This document shows positions 18,351-22,288 of a DNA stretch of 22,288 nt, piece by piece (within the stretch, counting starts at the first letter, position 1; each line of letters begins with the position of its first letter). Below the pieces are notes generated by a model. It saw only the letters and a list, made by a program, of their open reading frames with translations, ran no database searches and was not told where the DNA came from. This DNA is from Ichthyosporea sp. XGB-2017a. Its lineage: Eukaryota > Opisthokonta > Ichthyosporea. The stretch is taken from positions 58,122 to 80,409 of the forward strand of contig PDIM01000055.1 of NCBI GenBank assembly GCA_002811675.1, in the 5' to 3' direction. A program made the position numbers and the translations under genes.

Positions 18351-18536
18351 GGTGGTCCCTAGTCCCTTAGCAACCATCTTTTAAACATTTATACCGTAAC
18401 CCTAGCAATTATATAGTGAAACACCACTGTGCCAGAATTTTTTTTTCTGCTTTTCTTTTGTTTTTTGCTCTTTCTTTTTTTTATTGATTTGAAGTGATTC
18501 TGGGTTAAATCTTTTAAATTTTCACATTATCACACA

Positions 18537-19415
18537 ATGAAAAAGTTTTATTCAGCGTTAGTTGGAGTCTCTCTGTTGCTTTTGGGGGGTGGACTTGTGT
18601 TGGGGACACCTGTTCCTGGCCCGAAAGAAGCTACCACATGTAATTCAACGAGTGGAGGAAACACCGGTCAAATTTGCCAAGAGCAACGAAACAAATGCAT
18701 AACAAAAGCAGATGTGGAGAGCGCCATTAGTGCCAGTGACATAGACAACAACAAAAGGACATTGCTCAGGCAAAAACTCAACTTTGCGATTGAACATTAT
18801 TTTCTAGAAAATCGAGTCACCCTTTCAGAGGACGGGGAAAGTCGAAAGCAGCCTAAATTCATCGGACTGGACGTCACGGGAGATACACCAGTTATGCCAT
18901 GCTCATCATGGCACAAGACGTTCATGTGCAATAGTAGTTTAGAGTTTGAATATTGCGAACGCGACTGGAAATGGTCGTCAAAAGATAACAAACATATTGG
19001 AAAAATTACCTTTAAGCCTGGAACAGTGGTTGTGGAAAAGGATGGAGTCGTGGAAATAGAGGACTCAAGCAAGCTCTGCACAGGCCGTGGGGAGAGGTGT
19101 GTGCGCCAAAAGGGAAAGACAATTTGCAAGCCTGCGGCGGGTTTCAAGTATGCCATTTCTCGGGGTAAGCTCGTAATGAAGACTTCACAAACAGATTCCT
19201 CAGTCCAAGTGCCCCAAATATTAGAATGCACAGATGCAGAAAAGACTTGCAAAAAGCTTCATGGAATTCAAGCAATCGCCGAAGCAATTAAAAAAGGCTC
19301 CCAAATGAAATTTGATAGCCAGGTTGCATGTGCTTGTGACGCATACGAAGGGGAACTTGCTGGAGACTGTGCATGCTACCCCCACAAAGAATTGTCAGCG
19401 TGGGGAGATTGTTAA
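18537..19415 (+). CDS. Cys-rich secreted protein, unknown function
   Basis: A 292-residue protein in one exon. It begins MKKFYSALVGVSLLLLGGG, a signal peptide with probable cleavage near VLG-TP (residue 23). The mature part has 16 Cys (35, 47, 54, 122, 131, 140, 181, 188, 197, 231, 238, 265, 267, 278, 280, 292), an even number with closely spaced pairs (CAC, CAC) near the end, consistent with a disulfide-rich extracellular fold. Sequons lie at Asn36 and Asn132. The last residue is Cys. There is no transmembrane segment after the signal and no obvious GPI tail, so it is probably soluble. I recognise no family. It is divergent from another secreted-protein gene and may share its regulation (inference). 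Confidence 0.85.
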   Translation: MKKFYSALVGVSLLLLGGGLVLGTPVPGPKEATTCNSTSGGNTGQICQEQRNKCITKADVESAISASDIDNNKRTLLRQKLNFAIEHYFLENRVTLSEDGESRKQPKFIGLDVTGDTPVMPCSSWHKTFMCNSSLEFEYCERDWKWSSKDNKHIGKITFKPGTVVVEKDGVVEIEDSSKLCTGRGERCVRQKGKTICKPAAGFKYAISRGKLVMKTSQTDSSVQVPQILECTDAEKTCKKLHGIQAIAEAIKKGSQMKFDSQVACACDAYEGELAGDCACYPHKELSAWGDC

Positions 19416-19525
19416 ATGCAAAAAAAAAACAGCAAAAACCAAAAAACTCACAAAGCAACTTGACGCCCCGTTATTTAATTGTCTCTTTTCCTCTTTTCAA
19501 AAACAACAAAAAAAGAAGAGTAAAG

Positions 19526-19531
19526 AATAAA
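19526..19531 (+). promoter_or_regulatory. Poly(A) signal of the Cys-rich secreted gene
   Basis: AATAAA about 110 nt past the TAA stop, after an A-rich 3' region. Confidence 0.55.
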
Positions 19532-19577
19532 CACAAAAACTGACGTATTTAAATGATAAATCAAAGGATCAACTATA

Positions 19578-19583
19578 TTTATT
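19578..19583 (-). promoter_or_regulatory. Poly(A) signal of HADHB
   Basis: AATAAA on the minus strand (TTTATT on +), 26 nt past the TAA stop of the thiolase. Confidence 0.6.
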
Positions 19584-19609
19584 GAAAAAAGGAAAGGTGG
19601 GTTGATTTC

Positions 19610-21392
19610 TTAGGCTCCTGGGTAACGTTCAACAATACAGGCATGTCCGATACCACCAGCAGCACAGGCGGCAAGGAGACCAAAGCGTCCGTCTTCCTTA
19701 ATCAGGCGGTTGGCAGTGTTGTTCAGAAGTCTGGTACCAGTGGCTCCGAAAGGATGCCCCAAAGACAAAGAACCACCCCACAAGTTAAGCTTGTCCATAG
19801 GAACAGACCCAACCTTGCCCTTCAGTCCCATGTGCTTGGTACAGAAGTAATCCGAATTCAAGGCGTTCAAGTTGGCGAGAACTTGCCCAGCAAAAGCTTC
19901 GTGGAATTCCCACACATCAATATCTTTCATGTCAAGTCCCATCATACCCAATACCTTCGGGGTCGCGTAAGCAGGTCCCAACAAAAGCTGATCTTTGGGA
20001 TCTTGAGAGACATATTTAAACGAACGAATATAGGCTTTGGGTTTCAAGCCAAGTTCCTTGGCCTTATCTTCGGTCATAATAAGAGCAGAAGATGCACCAT
20101 CAGTCAAAAATGAAGCATTGGCAGCAGTAACTGTTCCGTGGGGCTTCACAAACGCAGGCTTTAAGCTCGAAAGTTTTTCCATCGTCGACACACGTACACC
20201 ATTATCAGAGTTGATGACCTTTCCATTGATGTTCAAAGTCAAAATATCATCCAAATTGCCAGCTTCAAACGCCTTCTTGGCGTTAGTGTGAGAGCGAAGG
20301 GCAAACTCATCACTCTCCTTCCTACTCACATCAAAAGCAGTGGCGAGTCGATCCGCACTATGTCCCATTGTCTCATTTGTTGAAAACTCTGCAACAGCTG
20401 GCAACTCGGGGCCAAGGTCTCCCACTATAAATTGAACAAAAAGTATATAAGCAATTAGGAAAAAGAACAATCACACTAAACAAAACACCGCGAACACACA
20501 AACACATACTTTTCAGGCCTTTCAACAGTCCAAAGTAGCCAGCAGGAGATTTAATTTTACGTGACGCAAGCATTCTCTTGCGCAAAGCACGGCTAAAACG
20601 AATGGGTACATCACTCATAGTTTCAACACCACCACACAAAGCCACATCAATGGAACCAGCCTTCATAAGACCAATGGCAGTCGTTACTGCTTGGTTGGCA
20701 CTAATACACGCCTGTGTCACAGTGTGTGCAGGCACACTATCGGGAATACCTGCATTGACGTAAAATAATAAACAGATATTAGATTAGCTCGTCTATATCT
20801 TCTAAATCCTCTTTTCTTTTTTAAAATCTCGTGATAAACTTACCCGCTCCACGGGCGGCTTCTCTTGCAACATTGCTAGTTCTTGGTTCCTGAATAACTG
20901 TTCCCATCAACACATAATCCAAGGCAGCAGGGTCGATACCTGTTTTTTCAATCAGACCGGTCATGGACATGCGAGCCAAGTCATGGGCCATCAAGTCCTC
21001 GTAAACAGTACCAGACATGGAAAATGGAGTTCTGACACAATCGACAAGAACAATGTTAGGACCTTGGTTGACTGGGGCCTTCACAGTGGTCTTGGTGCTA
21101 GCAGCGGTAGCATATGCTCTCTGCACAATGGGTCTAGCGCCTGAAAGAAACAAAAAAAAAAGTCATAGTTGTAACAGTTAGTACTCTTCAATCAAATATT
21201 TAAGCTCTCACTTTCCCAGGCCAAAAAGCAAAAATGGCCGCTGCTGAGCTTAACCCGCATCCTTCTGTTCTCCTTTCTGGGCCCGCTCGCCATAAAATGA
21301 AGCAGCTAAAGAAAAGCAAAAAGAAAAGCAGTCTACTTACTCATGGACGCAACAGATTTCCCAATGGAAGAAGCTCTCACAGACATTGACAT
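19610..21392 (-). CDS. HADHB: Mitochondrial trifunctional protein beta subunit, 3-ketoacyl-CoA thiolase (4 exons)
   Basis: Exons are 21392-21341, 21140-20844, 20749-20510 and 20424-19610, giving 467 residues. The introns are 200, 94 and 85 nt, all phase 1, with donors GTAAGT, GTAAGT and GTATGT. The enzyme cleaves long-chain 3-ketoacyl-CoA with CoA, the last step of beta-oxidation. The first residues ([20 protein letters not shown], then RAYATAAS) form a typical Arg/Ser-rich mitochondrial targeting sequence. Thiolase motifs: [25 protein letters not shown] with nucleophile Cys131, [67 protein letters not shown] (His420) and CAAGGIGH (Cys450). The SDVPIRFSR and [14 protein letters not shown] segments are typical of HADHB rather than other thiolases. 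The alpha-subunit partner is not in the window. Confidence 0.96.
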
Positions 21393-22288
21393 GATTATAT
21401 ATACACGAATATTCAAAAACAAAACAAAACAAAAAAAGAAACAAACAAACAAGGAATCTCACAGGTAAATCTCTAATCAGCGAAATGTTATCCAGGCAGT
21501 TCACAAAGACACAAAGGGCCCACAGCTTGACCGTGTACACGTCCAGCAGCAGCTATAGTACAGTAAACTCTAAATTTGAAGCGGAAAAACCAACACTAAC
21601 AATAACAACACAGTGCTGCACTACCATAATAATAATAAAACTAGAGGGAACCACAGCCCCAGTACATAGTCCATATAATTACCCCGCAAAACACGTTTTT
21701 TCCATTGGGTTTGTTTTGGTTATGGGGGGATCTGGTAGTTAACAGTACTATCCAGGCGTGTCTCAGGAATGCAAAGTTTGTAAATAATGTGCAGATCTGC
21801 GCAATGATAAACAGGCGCTACCAATTATTGTCTATGGAGATGTATGGGGGACGGCCAGGTGATGATTCGCTGCCCCTTTGACAATGTCTCACATTTCATT
21901 GATAATTTACCGGGTGTTTTTGCGTGGGCCGAGGATGGAGCCCCCGGGCCCAAGCAGGGGGCGGAGAATCTTTATAGGTTACAGCTGTGTGGTTAACTAC
22001 TCGATCCCCGTCGTTAATTATATGTTGTGTGTTGGGAGGGAGCTGGACTGTCTCTCCTTTGCAATTGTACTCTGTAGCGTCCACTGTCGTCTTGTGCTGT
22101 TGTGTATATCTCGGGGATTTGGATTAGTGTAACCATTTGGATTTCTCTTCTTTTTTGTCGAGTTTTTTTTTTTTTTTTTTTTGTTGTTGTTGTTGGTTTT
22201 TTTGATTTGAGTTGTTTTTCTTTTTTTGTTTTGTCCGTGTTACATTTTTTCCTTTTTTCTCTTTCTTTTTTTTTTTTTCTTTCTATTT
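21393..22288. other. Gene-free stretch with promoter-like ends
   Basis: No credible protein frame on either strand. Near HADHB an A-rich tract on + (about 21408-21450) matches the leader style of minus-strand genes here. A GC-rich island around 21918-21972 contains GGGCC-type inverted words. The right end (22141-22288) is very T-rich, with a T run and (TTG) repeats, matching the tract that precedes + strand starts elsewhere in the window. Confidence 0.5.

Larger units (their letters stand above)
18131..18536. promoter_or_regulatory. Divergent promoter between the two secreted-protein genes
   Basis: A 406-nt gap between opposing starts. It has a TATA-like TATATAAAT about 10 nt from the minus start, an A-rich tract on + (about 18265-18345) and a T-rich tract toward the + gene (about 18438-18490). 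TGTGCCAGAATT at about 18429-18440 is the reverse complement of a word upstream of AGBL5. GATCAGCTGTT of the housekeeping promoters is absent. Confidence 0.45.

Noticed and set aside
18362-18374. X-box-like word GTCCCTTAGCAAC (RFX ciliary site)
   Set aside because: It lies between two secreted-protein genes, not ciliary ones, and no similar site is seen before AGBL5.
21896-22084. 62-codon minus-strand frame in the right intergenic region
   Set aside because: Proline-rich, no motifs, no ATG context or promoter pattern, and length within chance expectation for the local GC-rich patch.

Overview
The window is nuclear DNA of a unicellular eukaryote (protist). The evidence is protein genes interrupted by short GT-AG introns (65 to 200 nt), AATAAA poly(A) signals, A/T-rich strand-asymmetric promoters, a eukaryotic tRNA gene with internal A and B boxes, and clear homologues of eukaryote-only proteins. 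The genetic code is standard. The gene content implies a cilium or other tubulin-rich structure (CCP5-type tubulin deglutamylase, TSNAXIP1-like protein), mitochondria with long-chain beta-oxidation (HADHB), peroxisomes (PEX19), Rab prenylation (RABGGTA) and a stored alpha-glucan (CBM20 protein). I cannot assign the lineage from the sequence alone.

Layout, left to right: a 5'-truncated TSNAXIP1-domain coiled-coil gene (+, 1-1683); an F-box/Sel1/cyclin/RRM protein (-, 1728-3803); RABGGTA (+, three exons, 4063-5897); PEX19 (-, two exons, 5938-6946); a three-exon gene (+, 7261-10471) for a membrane-anchored, giant charged-helix protein ending in a CBM20 starch/glycogen-binding domain; a frame-disrupted zinc-cluster reading frame (-, 10791-11688); a poorly assignable stretch with a tRNA-Lys(UUU) at 12393-12465 and about 1.1 kb of gene-free DNA; AGBL5/CCP5 (+, 13621-16311); a three-exon secreted Asn/Ser/Asp-rich protein (-, 16321-18130); a Cys-rich secreted protein (+, 18537-19415); a four-exon mitochondrial thiolase HADHB (-, 19610-21392); and about 0.9 kb of gene-free DNA ending in a T-rich tract that looks like the promoter of another + strand gene beyond the window.

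Genes alternate strands. Convergent pairs are packed 9 to 194 nt apart at their stops. Divergent pairs share compact promoters built as an A-rich tract followed by a T-rich tract. The genes do not form one pathway; they are mostly housekeeping genes in a compact genome.

The most unusual items are the STBD1-like glucan-tethering protein with two different arrays of the same 43-residue period, the cyclin F-like protein carrying a C-terminal RRM, the 300-codon zinc-cluster frame broken twice by single-base losses, and the divergent pair of lineage-specific secreted proteins.
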